64,000 nucleotides of DNA from Chalara sp. BL73 (lineage: Eukaryota > Ascomycota > Leotiomycetes > Helotiales): contig CAKJVC010000086.1 of assembly GCA_918026815.1 (NCBI GenBank), positions 1-64,000 of the forward strand. Direction: 5' to 3'. Position 1 is the stretch's first letter; every line of letters begins with the position of its first letter. Shown one piece after another: positions 1 through 11,678 of this stretch. Position numbers and translations under genes: made by a program. The notes under the pieces were generated by a model, which worked only from the letters and a program-made list of their open reading frames with translations, did not search any database and was not told the origin of the DNA.

Positions 1-320
1 GCAGCGAGGGTCTCTTGCAGTTCAAGATGGCCTAAATTTAATTGATCAACCGGACATTAATACGCAAATTTTGGAGGATATGCGTCAAAGTAGTAATAGT
101 TCAAATGCGACTGCGGGACGTCAACGGCGATGTGGACGCTGCCGCGAGCCAGGACATCGCATTACAACATGTTCCCTAGGTCCTCGAGACATTGTAGATT
201 AATTATTTTTAATTAGAATTAAATTTCTTAAGGCGTTGTAGAAATATCTGTAGTTGAAGTGGCTAGGTATAGCTAAGGTGGACCGCTCGCTTGTGTGGAC
301 CGCTCGCTTGTGGAATACGT
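1..320 (+). mobile_element. 3' end of a pogo/Fot-type DNA transposon
   Basis: The window opens inside a Tc1/mariner-superfamily pogo element. It ends in a degenerate inverted repeat whose last bases (CGCTTGTGGAATACGT, followed by TA at 321-322) match the right end of the complete element at 14788-16647. The motif GGACCGCTCGCTTGTG occurs twice in tandem just before the end. The 5' part lies outside the window. Confidence 0.75.
2..202 (+). CDS. pogo transposase, C-terminal fragment (partial)
   Basis: The frame starting at base 2 runs to TAA at 200-202 and encodes the C-terminal 66 residues of a pogo-like transposase. It aligns with the C-terminus of the complete transposase at 14886-16547: a short acidic/Gln segment, then a CCHC zinc knuckle (CGRCREPGHRITTC) and a short tail. 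The knuckle presumably binds nucleic acid. The N-terminal DNA-binding and DDE domains are outside the window, so activity cannot be judged. Confidence 0.75.
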   Translation, partial: QRGSLAVQDGLNLIDQPDINTQILEDMRQSSNSSNATAGRQRRCGRCREPGHRITTCSLGPRDIVD

Positions 321-548
321 TAAGATATTGTCGGACTGTGGGGTGCTTACACCCGTTTCTAGCCCTCCTATTGGCTCCATTGGACCGACTGCGAGGCTGC
401 TTCGTCGACTTTCGTAGAATGTCACGCTTAAAAACTGTTATAGATATCTTGTATTACGCAAGCAGCAATTCGAGTTTACCATTACAACCTTATCGGCTTT
501 CGCAACTCCTGTGTATGGTCCATTCATTTGAGCAATAATAATAACAAT

Positions 549-1501
549 ATGCGAACATCTATCTTGGGTGCTGCCTTCGTGGCGCTCCCTCAGCTCGCTG
601 CTGGGTTTAAAACTCTTGAAAAAAGGGCCGTCAATGATCTTGTAGCTAGGTATCTTTCTGAAATGTGCTCTCCACTTCTCAGGTATGTTCTCCTCTCATT
701 TGACAGTTCTAGAGAACTCTTCAGGCCGTACTTTCCTCACGTTCCCCTTTTCGACTTGGCCTGGGCGTTATTGAGAAACGATGAGACTAATTACGCTCCA
801 TTGCGGATAGCAATAGCACTCGACGCAGTGAATACTCCGCAAACGGACTATTGGCCTCTCGCAAACTCCCCGTTCCCGTGCGAGCAAGCATCCTATATCC
901 AAGGCGTCTGCAACGCCAACGGAACAGAGGAAATTGACTTCCTCGCTGAACAGCAATGTCTCTGCAACGGTGCATTCTTCGACGTCGTCAAAGGCTGCCA
1001 CGACTGCTACCTGTTCCACGGATACCAAAACTACACTGCAGAAGAAGCGTCATCATCCCGCTCCTCCCTCAGCGCAGCAGAGTGTACCCCGTCCCTCCTT
1101 ACCAACCGTACACCAATCTCTTGCCTCCTCTCGATGCCAGCGCTATACGCGCCAGACCGAATATCACGCTCGGCAACGACAGGTTTCCAAACGACACGGC
1201 GGTAAGCAACTACTTTACCGCGACGCAAAGCATCACCCCTGGCGAGATCACCGGTAGCGCGACGGGGAGGGTGCGAAGCTGGACGAATTCCCATGGGGTT
1301 CGATATACGCCTACGAGCACGCCCTCCAGTACTGGGACTTCGAGTGCGTCTTCTAGTATTGAGTCTGCCGGCCAGGATGCAGCGAGCTCTAATTCTGCAT
1401 CTACGAGTCCAACGGCCACAGGGAATTATGCTGCGAAAAGCGGGGTAGGGGTTGCGGGGTATTTGGTGGGGATAGGACTTGGTGCAGTCGCATATCTGTA
1501 A
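549..1501 (+). pseudogene. Secreted, probably GPI-anchored Cys-containing protein, frameshifted
   Basis: ATG 549 starts a clear signal peptide (MRTSILGAAFVALPQLAAG). The frame continues through a Cys-rich region (CNANG, QQCLCNG, GCHDCYLFHGYQ) resembling a widespread unnamed family of fungal extracellular proteins. Around 1083-1095 (SLSAAECTP) homology jumps to another frame, which continues (PPYQPYTNLLPP, then a Ser/Thr-rich stretch) to a hydrophobic C-terminus (VAGYLVGIGLGAVAYL) ending at 1501, as in GPI-anchored proteins. No intron explains the jump, so a single-base indel in a C-rich run is likely, either genuine or an assembly error. An intron in 650-830 is possible but the frame is open without it. 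The function is unknown; a cell-surface location is inferred. Confidence 0.55.
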
Positions 1502-2009
1502 TTAGTTTTAGAAGATCACGTTTGATGTCTCGCAGAGAGTTTGGTATGATAGCGATGTTTATATTCCTTTGAATACATACAATTAGTACGACGGCTCTTC
1601 GTTACGTCTAGATATATTACGTAATGAGTTGAATGTTTACAGATATCAAAACAGACATCAAAATGGGGTCTACTAATTTTGCACATCATGCGATAATTAA
1701 AGCCGGCCTCTCAAATACTTCCTGTTTTCACCCCGTTTGATATAAGTACAGAAACGCCAGAAGATCTTCAGCGCGTCGGTCACGCGCTCACTTCCAAAGA
1801 TGATGTTAGTACTAAGTGCTCGAAACTTGGCGCGTAGCAGCCTCGAGCAAGACCTATGGATGCTTTTCGTTATTGAAATTGCCTTGATGCACGGAAAGGA
1901 GTGTACTCGAAAGGAGGTGGCTTCGTTAAAGCAAGGGTATACTGTGAAAAAAAGTCACTGCAAACTTGATCCAAAAATGAGATTGATTCGAAAAACACTG
2001 TGAATTATG
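1502..2009. other. Intergenic, AT-rich, no gene seen
   Basis: Convergent 3' regions of the secreted-protein gene and the minus-strand gene ending at 2010. Only short open frames occur and none has recognisable content. Confidence 0.5.
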
Positions 2010-2698
2010 TCAACTCTTGCGTAGAATGTATTCCCAGAATTCGAACTTAACTCCTTCATCGGCGAGAGCAGCACGGTTAGTACTGAGGAAGCTTTCGAGT
2101 CGTTCGATAAGAAGCTTTCGAGCTCTAATATATTCTGCAACAGCACCTTCGGCATTTGCGAGCGTCTTCAGAAGGCCGTTCAAGCGGGCGGCGTGGACTG
2201 GAGCTGATGGTGAGGCAACGTTGGGATTGGTGAGCTTGTCATAGGGGTGATTGGCGACACTAACTGAAGTCTTGCTGGAGAGAACTAGCTTTGAGATAGC
2301 CTGCTGAGGGGCGACAAGGGGTGCAAGTTCTGGGGTTATAGAGCCGCTGGCTTTTGAAATGAGGGAGCTTCCTAGTAGCCCTCCCTTGCCACGAGTAGAT
2401 CTATTCTTGTCAAGCTCTGTAATTTCGTGAGAACTGGAATCAGGTGTATGGATGATCACAAACCATCGATGCGGGCTTCGATAGCCTCTTGAATAGGTAT
2501 CTCGAACACATGACACTCTCTCCAAGCCCCAATGACGCTTCTGAACTTTTGCTGAACCTCGAGCGTTGCACCTCCGTATGCTGTCGCCGCAGCACCGGCG
2601 ATGACTGAAGAAAGTGTGATCAGAAAGTCGGTCTTCTTGCGAGCTTTCGATTGCTGAGCTTCCTCTATATGGCCATCGCACATTAGTATAGTGACCAA
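2010..2698 (-). CDS. Hypothetical two-exon protein
   Basis: Exon 1 is 2698-2464 and exon 2 is 2416-2010. The 47-nt intron (GTTTGT...TTACAG) exactly joins the two open frames, giving 213 residues. The first exon has an Ala/Gly-rich hydrophobic stretch (LSSVIAGAAATAYGGAT). The second has Pro/Ser-rich sequence and then a helical, probably coiled-coil segment (ANAEGAVAEYIRARKLLIER). I do not recognise the family. The start may be internal: no signal peptide is seen and the upstream 900 bp hold nothing obvious, so the gene could be 5'-truncated. The correct frame across the intron argues that the gene model is real. Confidence 0.5.
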
Positions 2699-3627
2699 TA
2701 GTTCATAAGGTGTAAAGGGCTCAAAAACTGCATTTTTACAAGTTGATTTGGGGTGACTGAGGATTGACGACGTACCCTTCGCAAGGTAAATAATGAGGTT
2801 GTTCCCTTTTGCTAATACTATGGGTCTTCGGGGCGCTGCAGCAGTACAGTGGTCTGTGCGTTTTCAGGTAATTTAAATTTTAATACGCGATTCGAGGTCA
2901 GTATCCTGCGGCTGCTTCAATCAAACATCCGATGCCATAACTTATAAGTTAGCTAAAGCCGATGACATAAAGTTATCAATGGACGACCAGTCGAGCTTCC
3001 CGTAGCCAGCGTCGAAGTCGTTGTTTTGCGACCGGCATTAAGATATTTGTACTTTTGCCTCAGTAGTAACATAAGTTAGCTCATAAGATCGTCGCTCAAC
3101 AAACTGTCGTCGAGATCCATCCTCCAGCTGTCGAAGGACTCCCTCCCATCGAGGATAGTTCCTTTAATCCTTCTTGCCCATAGCACCGGGTCTTTTTGCT
3201 ATCAAACGTCAATACTTGACGAAAACTGTTCTGTATACCGAGTTCGAAGCACGATAAAATCAACCGGTCTCATAACCTGTTGAGACTGAACTACTCTTCT
3301 ACTGTATTCAATTTGGGTGACAGCTCTTCATATAAAAACAGTGGCACGACCGTGCCATAGGGTAGTGACTCACCACGTCACTCAAATCAAGTCACAGGTT
3401 TCTATGTTAATTGGGCGGTTGCCCAGGGAAACCTCCTAAGTTAGTGCGGGACGGAGAGCATCAGCAGAATAAAATGATGACCTTCTATCAAGAGCAATCA
3501 CGGACGCTGCTGCTTTGTGTAGACAGTTGCATCCGAACAGCCCAGATATCTATCTCGGCATGCACATGAATCAACCCATACACCTATACCATTGTAATCT
3601 AACTTTCGAGCCTCGAGGAGCCTCGAG
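2699..3627. other. Intergenic, no gene recognised
   Basis: About 930 bp between divergently transcribed genes. I see no long frame, RNA gene or clear repeat. It presumably holds both promoters. Confidence 0.4.
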
Positions 3628-6142
3628 ATGCCTCGTCAAACCACCCCAACCCAGGCAGAGCTGTATGTTACCCAACCGCACGACTCACCGTTAGAGTATA
3701 CTAACCCTCTCAAACAGTCAGCACGATCTCGAACAGTTCGAGGTCGTCCAACGACTCCATCAGCTTGCCTCGAACATGACCGAAGAAGGAATAGCCTACT
3801 CGCTCGATCCCACGCGTCCCAAGCCTCCTCCAAGAGAGGTAGTTCCCGGACCTTGCGAATGTTCCATCTGCGACCAGCAATTTCGAAATTCCGAGCAACA
3901 ATCAGCCTTACGGATGACATAAGAGAGCTGCATTTTTGTTAGCTGCGCAACCAGCATTGGAAACCAAGCAGTGGGTGGTCCCAAGATTTATCAACGATAA
4001 ATCAACTCACCATTGGGAAGAGGCCCGCGAATCTCGCATGACTTGGTTGCTTCCCTGGTTGGATGTTGAATCTTTGAAGAACGATCCTGCTAGGCTGCTT
4101 GGGCTTTTATACAACCGGGCTCGGTTCACACCGGAACAATGGGCACCACACGATATGGCGAATCTCGTCTTCGGATATAACCAGGGGTTTCTTGATATCC
4201 TTTTCTCTCCCTTACGTGTGGTCATGTCTGGGCCAAATTATGGAGAGCTGGTTTCTTGGAAAGAGAATGCAGCCCATCGACTGGACATCATCGGCTTTCC
4301 ACGGGGCCAACTCCTTTTGGCAGCACAGGATATGTTGCTTGCCTTTCTCTGCTCGGTCGTAGACGAATTGACCAAAGGTCTGGATCAGAGCATCGAGGTA
4401 CAACATGCAGACTATGGCCTTGTTCCTCCACACATCCCAAGACTTGACTTCAAAAGATCTGGTCACCTTGAGATTTGGTCGGCATATATCAATCAGCCAT
4501 TTCCGAACCGCCAAAATTTGATGTCGATGTTATTTCATTAGCTCGAGCAAGAGTCAATGAACTGGGCGATCACATCTGGTTAATGCAAACTGACGCCTCA
4601 TACATGCGCAGAGTGATTCGGACAGCCGTCTCAGCAATACCACTCAAACGTAATCTTCTGGGCCGGGAGCAAGACGCTCACACCCAAGCCCTCACCGAAA
4701 TAATCATGGACAACGGAAGTTATGCAACGTGGAAGTGGATATTGGAAGACTGCGAGACACTCAAACTATTGCGAATCAGGTATGGCGATGAGATATGTTC
4801 TGGCACTGGGACGCATCTTCCTTCAGAGTACGACATTGCACTTCAGTCACTAGAGATGAGCCTGTCACAACAAATTCAAAATTCAGAGAAAATCATTCAA
4901 GATAGCTTTCCCATCCGTTCTGGATTTCGGGATCTTTACGAATTCGATCAATCGTCGGGTAACTTGAGGTGGCGATTGAAGCATGGAAAACGAAAGGATG
5001 GATTTTGGGACAGCATCTTTTTCGAGTCACAGACACTATACTGGTGTGTCACGAACTTGGTCGACCCCCCTGAAGATAGAGTAAAGTACCCAGCAAGTAT
5101 GGTATTCGCATTCTTGGACGAATATCTTGCCAGCTGCTCCAAAGAAGAGAGGGCTCAAATGGACGAGCGATTGTACGCTCAACTTTCGAACTACGCCGCC
5201 CTTGATGAGGTGTTTTCTGCAGTACAATTCCACCGGCTTGGGCCAGGTCACCGGCTCTCGGTCAAAGAGCTCAGAAGCGTCAGCACTTCAAGGCACTTCC
5301 GCTTTGTGAGATCTGCGAGAGCTGATGATCTACTGGTGCAAAAGTTCGGGACTTCGGGTGGTCTGACTCAACTTCTCCTCGAGTTTATGGATGCATATGA
5401 TGCACGAGGAAGTCTTGGCAGGATATCTGATAAAATGCGCTTACAGTGTTTTGATGCCATCCAAAACTCGCAGAATGTATTTTGGTCAAGACTGCAAGAC
5501 GTCAACACGCAATACATGAAATTGTGCAATTTTTCACCAGAAGACATTGAGCTGGCCACCCTTTTAATATCAGCGCGATCACAACCCGAATTTATACAGA
5601 AGCTCCGGTCCGAACGACAGGAAATACTCGATGTTGAAAGGCCATCGAGCGTCCCCAAACACCTGCCCAAGCTCGGCGAGTTCGTCGCGCAAAGAGTGTG
5701 GGGACGTGAACGGCCATCCGCACCGAAGTTTGCCGAAGAAAGCACCAAAATGAAGCGGCGCGCTCAGCAGCCAGTCTCGATGCCCTCCGTAGAGACACTC
5801 AGTCTCGAGGATGGACCCGAATCTCTCCCGCCTATGCCAGTCAGGCAAAAAGCATACACAATCTTAAACGGCATGTTCAGCACAAACCCAGAATCGACTG
5901 CCAAGACTGTCGATTGGGACGCCTTCGTCACCGCAATGGCAGACGCGGGTTTCTCCGCTCGGCAAAGCAGCGGCTCTGCTGTGATCTTTGAGCCAGATGA
6001 TTGGGAGAGAGGCTGGTCTGGTAAGATCGTCTTCCATAAGCCGCACCCAATTGCTAAGATTGACTCGGTCATGCTGAGGTCAATAGGAAGACGAATGGAG
6101 AAATGGTTTGGGTGGGATAAAGATACCTTCATTGTTCAATGA
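3628..6142 (+). pseudogene. Conserved fungal protein with HicA-like C-terminal domain, frameshifted
   Basis: Exon 1 (3628-3662) joins by a 55-nt intron (GTATGT, CTAAC, CAG at 3717) to a frame with a CECSICDQQF cysteine motif. This stops at TAA near 3920. Homologous reading then resumes in a second frame (from 3918 to about 4503) and in a third frame (about 4503-6142). The shift near 4503 (INQPF to SEPPKFDVD) looks like a one-base deletion, since the sequence fits a known fungal family across it. The last about 90 residues (WDAFVTAMADAGFSARQSSG to MEKWFGW) resemble the HicA-like fold that ends several fungal proteins. In those eukaryotic proteins it is probably an RNA-binding module; no toxin role is implied. 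Either a decaying gene or one carrying two assembly errors. The function of the rest is unknown. Confidence 0.55.
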
Positions 6143-6288
6143 TGATAGGGACTTGGTCTTCATATTTTGAGCTTCTGGTGAGCGGGCAAGACCCACAACG
6201 AACCAGAGCGCATAGCCCCATCCGGCAGGCGACTACAGGGGATGCAACTTTGATCTAAAGCAACGGAAGCATGTCATGTTGGATGTGA

Positions 6289-6492
6289 ATAAACGCCTGC
6301 GGTGGGTGGTGTGACGGGCTTACAGAACCGAACAAGTGGATCGACGACTTGCAAGAGAAGTGTCATGCATATAGCGCAGACGATGTGATTAAAAAGGGTG
6401 CGCTAGAAGAGATAGAGCAGGAGATTATGCAGCTGAAGAGCCTGCCGTTCGCGCACACCCAGAGCTGTAAGGATAACAAGATCATTGTCTGA
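6289..6492 (+). pseudogene. Short gene remnant, unrecognised
   Basis: An open stretch without a start encodes about 67 residues of protein-like composition (NKWIDDLQEKCHAYSADDVI, EEIEQEIMQLKSLPF) and ends at TGA 6490. The acidic/basic helical character and absence of an upstream exon suggest the 3' end of a decayed gene. No family is recognised. The flanking 6143-6288 and 6493-7015 hold nothing convincing. Confidence 0.3.
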
Positions 6493-7015
6493 GTCGAGGG
6501 AGGGGCAAACAAGCCAACGATCCCGATAGACGTCGTCTCAGGTCGACAAGGAAACCATCACTGCTCCATAACTGTTACTCAGTGAGTGTGGCTCACCTGA
6601 CTCTCAGCGGAGCCTGGCTCAAAGCTCAAAGCCCTCGAGGCTCGCGATAGAAAGCGCGAACCCATCGTAGTTGGAGGATGATTACGCCACTTCGCAGTCG
6701 ACTAAAACGTTCTTTTGTTGCAAAAGCTCAGTGTCTTCGATCTTAGAGCAATATTGGTGTGTACAAGCCATCTCTCCAATTCAACGTGCTTCAAAACGAT
6801 AATTGGAGAGATATAGTAAGCTCAAGAGAATTTAGACAGACAATGAATGTTTTAGTAGGAGTAGTTAGCCCAAGGACACATATAAATGGACATCATATTA
6901 TTGATCGAGCTGATCGATGGCTATCCCTGCCTGAAGGTCCCCCGGAGTGGACATGTCTTCAATAAGTATCGTGATTCCCGATTGCTAGAGAACGATCAAA
7001 GATCCCACAAATATG

Positions 7016-7153
7016 TCATCGATTTAACTTAAGCTTCCTTTCCGCTTCTTCAATCCTCTTGTTCGCATCCTCAAGCTCTTTCTTCAACTGCTTGATGTAC
7101 TTGAGAACTAGCTCGACGGCCATGGCTTTGTTATTGCGCTCTGCTCTCCCTTT
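7016..7153 (-). pseudogene. Helical C-terminal fragment, possibly bHLH/coiled-coil remnant
   Basis: A 45-codon open stretch ends at TGA 7016 and encodes a strongly helical, charged segment (ERNNKAMAVELVLKYIKQLK, then a Lys/Glu coiled coil). The pattern resembles helix 2 plus leucine-zipper tail of fungal bHLH factors, but no basic region or start is present. It may be the last exon of a lost gene. Assignment is tentative. Confidence 0.3.
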
Positions 7154-7342
7154 TCACCTCTATTATCGCCATACTTGCGCGCATCACTTCCACTCTTTGT
7201 TTTAGAATTAGTTGCTGCTAATTAGATGAATTATCTCACACCGACTAGCAGAACTGCAGCACCACGACAATAAATGATTCAAGATCCAGATGATTCGGAA
7301 TACGTATTGGCGAGGCTAATCTTAAGACTATATATCGTTATA

Positions 7343-8891
7343 CTAATCTCCCCTTAAGTAGTTGTCTCGGCTATAAGACTGAGTCTTATCTGCCGATCGG
7401 AGTGAAATTTCCATAATTCGTGGCAATCCACTGTACGTATAGCGGGGGTTTTGGTAGAAAACATTCGTGGTCATACAATTTTTATGACTAGCAACAAGCT
7501 CGAAAGACCTAGTCACGCCGGCCCTGTTAGTAACAGCCCGAAATACCTCAGGGTAAGGGACCCGGTCCAAGCAGAGCTCTTTTAGGCGAGGACATTGCTC
7601 AAAGAGGCAACGGGCAATATTGTGTGTCTCTTCTCGTAAAGGATTCGAGATGTCCGGCCTCCAACCGCGCCCCTTGGCCTCAGTAGCAATGACGAGATAC
7701 TCTAGGTTAACAAGTTGGGAGAGTATTGCGGCTAGTGACGTAGCCCGGACGCCGCGAAGCGCTCCTGGAATATATAATCGGCGAACATTAGGGAACAATT
7801 GAATAAGTTCTAGATATTGTCAGTTCCGGATAGTATTCAGGGCAGACCTAGTTTACCCTGAATATGTTCTTCCGTCCAACCGTGAGCGCACGTCCCATCA
7901 GGAGCAAACTGTAGAAGCTCAATTTCCTGCAGAGTCTCGAGACTACTAAATGCAGCTAGGCCTGGCGTACTGGCCGGAGAGTCTGGAATGTAGAAGGATG
8001 CGCGTTCTAGACTTGGGCACATAGCCGCCATAAAAGAAATGTCAGCACTGGTATCGACATTAGAAAAGAATTGCAAGCCCTTGACACAAGGTAACCGAAG
8101 ATTGGCCAGTTGTGCATAGTTGCGAAAAGCCGGAATAATGGTCTTATGACCATATCTCAGGTTGAGATCCGCCTCACAGAGGTTTGGCATAGCCTTTAGA
8201 ACATCAGCCAGCAGCATTGGCGTACTCCTATCGCAAGCACCCCATCGAGTTCGACGGTGATTGTGAGGATCCAAATGTGGACCGACCGACTTCATTTTGA
8301 AGATTCTGGAGTGATGCAATTATTAGACGGACACAGCATATCAGGACAGTAGGACATATCTCACCGTACAGCTTGCAGAATATCTGCATTGCTTAACAGC
8401 CAAGCCAACTCCACATGCATGTTTCCCTCGTCACAACATATCTTCAAGCGCCTAAACAAGATGGGTGTGACCAAATGTCGGATCTCCTTATTGACCTGAG
8501 ATAAACGGCCGAGGCCACCACCAACAGCACACCAAGCATCCTTGGGATTGAGACTCTTAGGACCGACCCATTTATCCTCACGAGACTGAAGGTGGCACCA
8601 TTCGGCTATGAGTAGTAGGATATCCCTTGGCAAATCTTCGAGACGCAACTTCGAGGACGAATTCTTCAGTGTCTCTCGTTTGGACTTAGGATGGCGACGA
8701 TTCCCTAGGCCCCGAGGCTCGCTGGTGACACGTGCTGCTGGGATCTGGCTTTCGAGCAAAGCGATGTGCCTTTGCAGAGTCTGGATGTCGGCCTCCACTT
8801 GTGCACACACTGCACCTACTTGAGAGGACACCTGGGCATCGACGACGGCCTGAATATGCGCATGTTGCTCGGCGGTGAATAAGTTCGACAT
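7343..8891 (-). CDS. F-box protein with leucine-rich-like C-terminus
   Basis: Three exons are supported by frame and splice sites: 8891-8365, 8305-7857 and 7809-7343. Introns are 59 nt (GTGAGA...CTCCAG, with a CTAATA branch site) and 47 nt (GTAAAC...TCTAG). The product is 480 residues. An N-terminal coiled coil (about 1-50) precedes an F-box (about 80-150: LRLEDLPRDILLLIAEWC ... VNKEIRHLVTPILFRRLKI). The rest has repeated Leu-rich units (LREADLNL-like, LVNLEYLVIA, CPRLKELCLD) as in fungal F-box/LRR proteins. F-box proteins recruit substrates to SCF ubiquitin ligases through Skp1; the substrate here is unknown. The gene looks intact and lies just downstream of LINE debris. Confidence 0.8.
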
Positions 8892-9198
8892 ACGAAAAGA
8901 ATTTGTGTGAGGCTGTTGCGGCTGAGTCGCTGAACAGAATTATGTGATTGTATGCCCTGAAACGAAGTGAAAGGGTTTACTGTTCCCGCCGGCGCTAGCC
9001 CTGGTGGGCCGCCTTGGGCTTGTAGCCGGCTCAAGATGTTGCCGAACTTCGCCGCAAATGGACTAGTTTTTTCGGGGGTTCACGTGATCAGGGGGTTATT
9101 TTCGCCAATCCGTTTGCCTAATAAACTTTGAGGATTGGAGAAGATCGGGAGGCCGAAAAATACCAGCAATCAATTAGCGAACCCTTGAATCGGTAGTT

Positions 9199-11221
9199 GT
9201 GTGGAGGAAGGAGAACATGGAGGCCGTGACGCGTCAGTCGAGCCGGGAACGCGTCCAGACGTCGAAGGCATTAGAATGGAGCAAGAAAAGATCTAGAGCG
9301 GTGTCAAGCGATACAAAGGATACGATCGAAGTAATTGAGGAAGCCCCCCGCGGCATTGCAAACAAGACGAACGGAGATCAGCGCGCATCCCAAGGAGCAA
9401 ATTGTGGCGACGAAGGTTAAGGCCCTCGCCGCGAAGGTTGGAGAACGTTCTGCAACAGCGGCAGCGACCCCGAACCAGCCGGTACACGAAAAAGCGAATG
9501 CAAGCGTAAATATGCAGATCAAAGTGCTCACTGACTTGGTCAAGTCGCTGTTGAAAGCAATGGAGGAACAGAAGAAGGAGCACGTGACCCAGATCAAAAC
9601 CATAACGCGGACCTTCACGGAGCAGATAGAAACACTTAAGGCAGAGCTTAAGGCAGAGGTTAAGGCAGAGGTTACAGATATGATGGAAAAGATTCAGACC
9701 CAGCTGTCCAATGCCCAAGCACCGTCAAGCCCATCCCCATCGTATGCAGAAGTCGCCCGAACGCCACCAGGCAGTTTACCCAGCAATGTACGAACCCTCT
9801 CCTCCCTGCGCACCACGCCGTCAACAATGACCGATACGCTGTACTGCACGGTTGACACGTCCAGAGTTGGGGAGGGAGAGAGAAGCAAGGCCCAACCTGG
9901 GGCAGTTCGGAAGGCAATTGAGGAGGAGATTCGCACCGTGGAAGGACAAGCAAATTGGCGCTGCGCTGCGGTGATCAAAGACGCCAGGAACACGGAACGC
10001 ATCAAGATTGTATGCAGAGACGAAGCCGAACTCCAACGGGTCAAGGAAGCGGCCCAGAAAAACTGCGGCCGAGGGAGTCCGAGTGCTGCGAGACCAATTG
10101 TACCCGGTCAAGGTGGACAATGTCAATCGAACAACTTTTCTCGATCAGGAGGGAAAGGTTTTACCTGGCGCCGCCGAAGTCCTTGAGGAGGAAAACGGGG
10201 TTCACATAGCCAAGATCGGGTGGCTCAGCAGGAAAGACGCGGGTAAAGCTTATGGTTCAATGGTGGTCTATGTCACCAAAGGCAGCGAAGCAGCACGTCT
10301 GTTACAAGACCAATACTTCCATGTCGCAGGAGAGTCAACCTACACCAGGGTTTTCGAGCCGCGATATGGTCCACCGAAATGCTATCGATGTCAGGAAATC
10401 GGGCACAAGGCGTACTCATGCACGCAACCGCAAGTCTGTGCCAAGTGTGCCCAAGTGGGACACCATCACAGTGAATGTCAAGCAGTAATACCAAAGTGTG
10501 TCACATGTGGAGGGCCACACGAATCGCTCAGCGGGAACTGCGGAACACGCCATGGCTCCCGGGATGCATAAGACCTTTCAAGTACTTCAATTGAATGTCC
10601 GGAAGCAGCGAGAGGTGCAACACAGTTTAATGAGTGATGAACAATTGAAGGACTGTGGAGTGTTGGCGATATCTGAGCCATATGCGAGGATCATCGACGG
10701 CACGCTGGTGACAGTCCCTACGGGGCACCCAAACTGGATCAAAATAGTACCCACAGTCCAACGCGTGGAAAGGTGGGCGGTTCGGAGCATGCTCTGGATT
10801 CGGAAGGATATCGAAGCAGAACAGGTGTCAATGCAATCATCGGACCTCACGGCAGCGTTATGCGACTCCCAGACCGGTCGATACTGGTCGTGTCAGTCTA
10901 CGTTGAGCCGCAGGATGCAGAGGCATTGAGGGTTGCGATATGCGAATTACACCAGATAATAAAGGGAATACGCAGCAAGATTGGCACCCGAGTGGATGTG
11001 GTACTTGCCGGGGATTTCAATCGGCATGATCAACTATGGGGAGGAGAGGACGTCTCACGGGAAAGGCAAGGAGAGGCCGGCCCGATCATCGACCTCATGA
11101 GTGAGCATGCCCTTCACAGCTTGCTCCCGAGGGGCACGAAGACGTGGCAACGGGGGAATCACAAGTCAACAATTGATTTGGTACTGGCTTCCGAGGAATT
11201 GGCAACGTCAGTAGTGAGTTA
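9199..11221 (+). mobile_element. 5' portion of a Tad-like LINE, truncated and mutated
   Basis: Carries ORF1 (zinc-knuckle gag-like) and the endonuclease part of ORF2. Homology stops near 11215, before the reverse transcriptase. It is related to but distinct from the LINE at 48472-54142. The exact 5' boundary is not visible (between about 9060 and 9199) and no target duplication is seen. Confidence 0.75.
9217..10571 (+). pseudogene. LINE ORF1 (gag-like), frameshifted
   Basis: ATG 9217 opens a basic N-terminus that shifts frame near 9350. There follows a long coiled coil (MEEQKKEHVTQIKTITRTFT, repeated KAEVKAEV), the PSYAEVARTPP motif common to these elements, and a second shift near 10060 into a frame that ends at TAA 10569. 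That part contains three zinc knuckles (CYRCQEIGHKAYSC, CAKCAQVGHHHSEC, CVTCGGPHESLSGNC). The protein would package element RNA. At least two frame breaks make it non-coding as it stands. Confidence 0.7.
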
Positions 11222-11222
11222 G
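10564..11222 (+). pseudogene. LINE ORF2, endonuclease part, frameshifted and truncated
   Basis: ATG 10564 overlaps the ORF1 stop by 8 nt. The frame encodes an apurinic-type endonuclease N-terminus (LQLNVRKQ, AISEPYAR), shifts frame near 10850, and continues with [16 protein letters not shown] and STIDLVLAS to 11222. The SDH motif, the reverse transcriptase and everything beyond are missing. Confidence 0.7.
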
Positions 11223-11480
11223 GGCCCGAATTCCATTGCAAACAGGCAGATGGGAAGTTACAAACTTGTGTTTCTTGATGGCGTTGTTGATGGAGTTGGC
11301 TAGGATGAGTAACATCTATTCCGTGGACCGTCCAGGTCGGCCGCCAAATTGAGTATCTGGAAGCAGGTTGTATTTCTCTGCGTAGTATGACAGCTGCTTG
11401 GCCATAACTCCTTCGAAGAGCTTGCGTAGGGTTTTAAGAAGCGAGATTGGACGGTATGCATCTGGTCTATGTAAGGCATG
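11222..11480 (-). pseudogene. Reverse-transcriptase fragment of a different LINE, inverted
   Basis: On the minus strand, 11480 to 11222 translates as part of a LINE reverse transcriptase (PDAYRPISLLKTLRKLFEGV, then NLLPDTQFGGRPGRSTE followed by a stop in place of a sense codon). It abuts the truncated plus-strand LINE head-on. Its sequence differs from the RT of the 48-54 kb element, so it comes from another family. Confidence 0.6.
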
Positions 11481-11678
11481 CGTCTTGTATTCTTATTAAG
11501 AGAGATAAACGCAATAAGGTGGTCGACTTGTTGTTCATTTATTACTGATGGAGTCCCAGGCGGTTTAGAAGGAGTACCCTGTAAATCTGTACACGACTTT
11601 TAAACCTGGCATTATGTAAAATTTAGCTGTCTTGCAATGCTATAATAAGCCATTCGGAATAGTGTAGTAATGTCCGAC

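Noticed and set aside
254..538. 94-codon open frame
   Set aside because: It begins in the pogo terminal repeat and shows no domain or plausible gene context.
1800..2003. 67-codon open frame upstream of the minus-strand gene
   Set aside because: Random composition, no supporting features.
5860..6142. A working bacterial-type toxin-antitoxin system
   Set aside because: Only a HicA-like fold at the end of a eukaryotic protein; no antitoxin partner is present.
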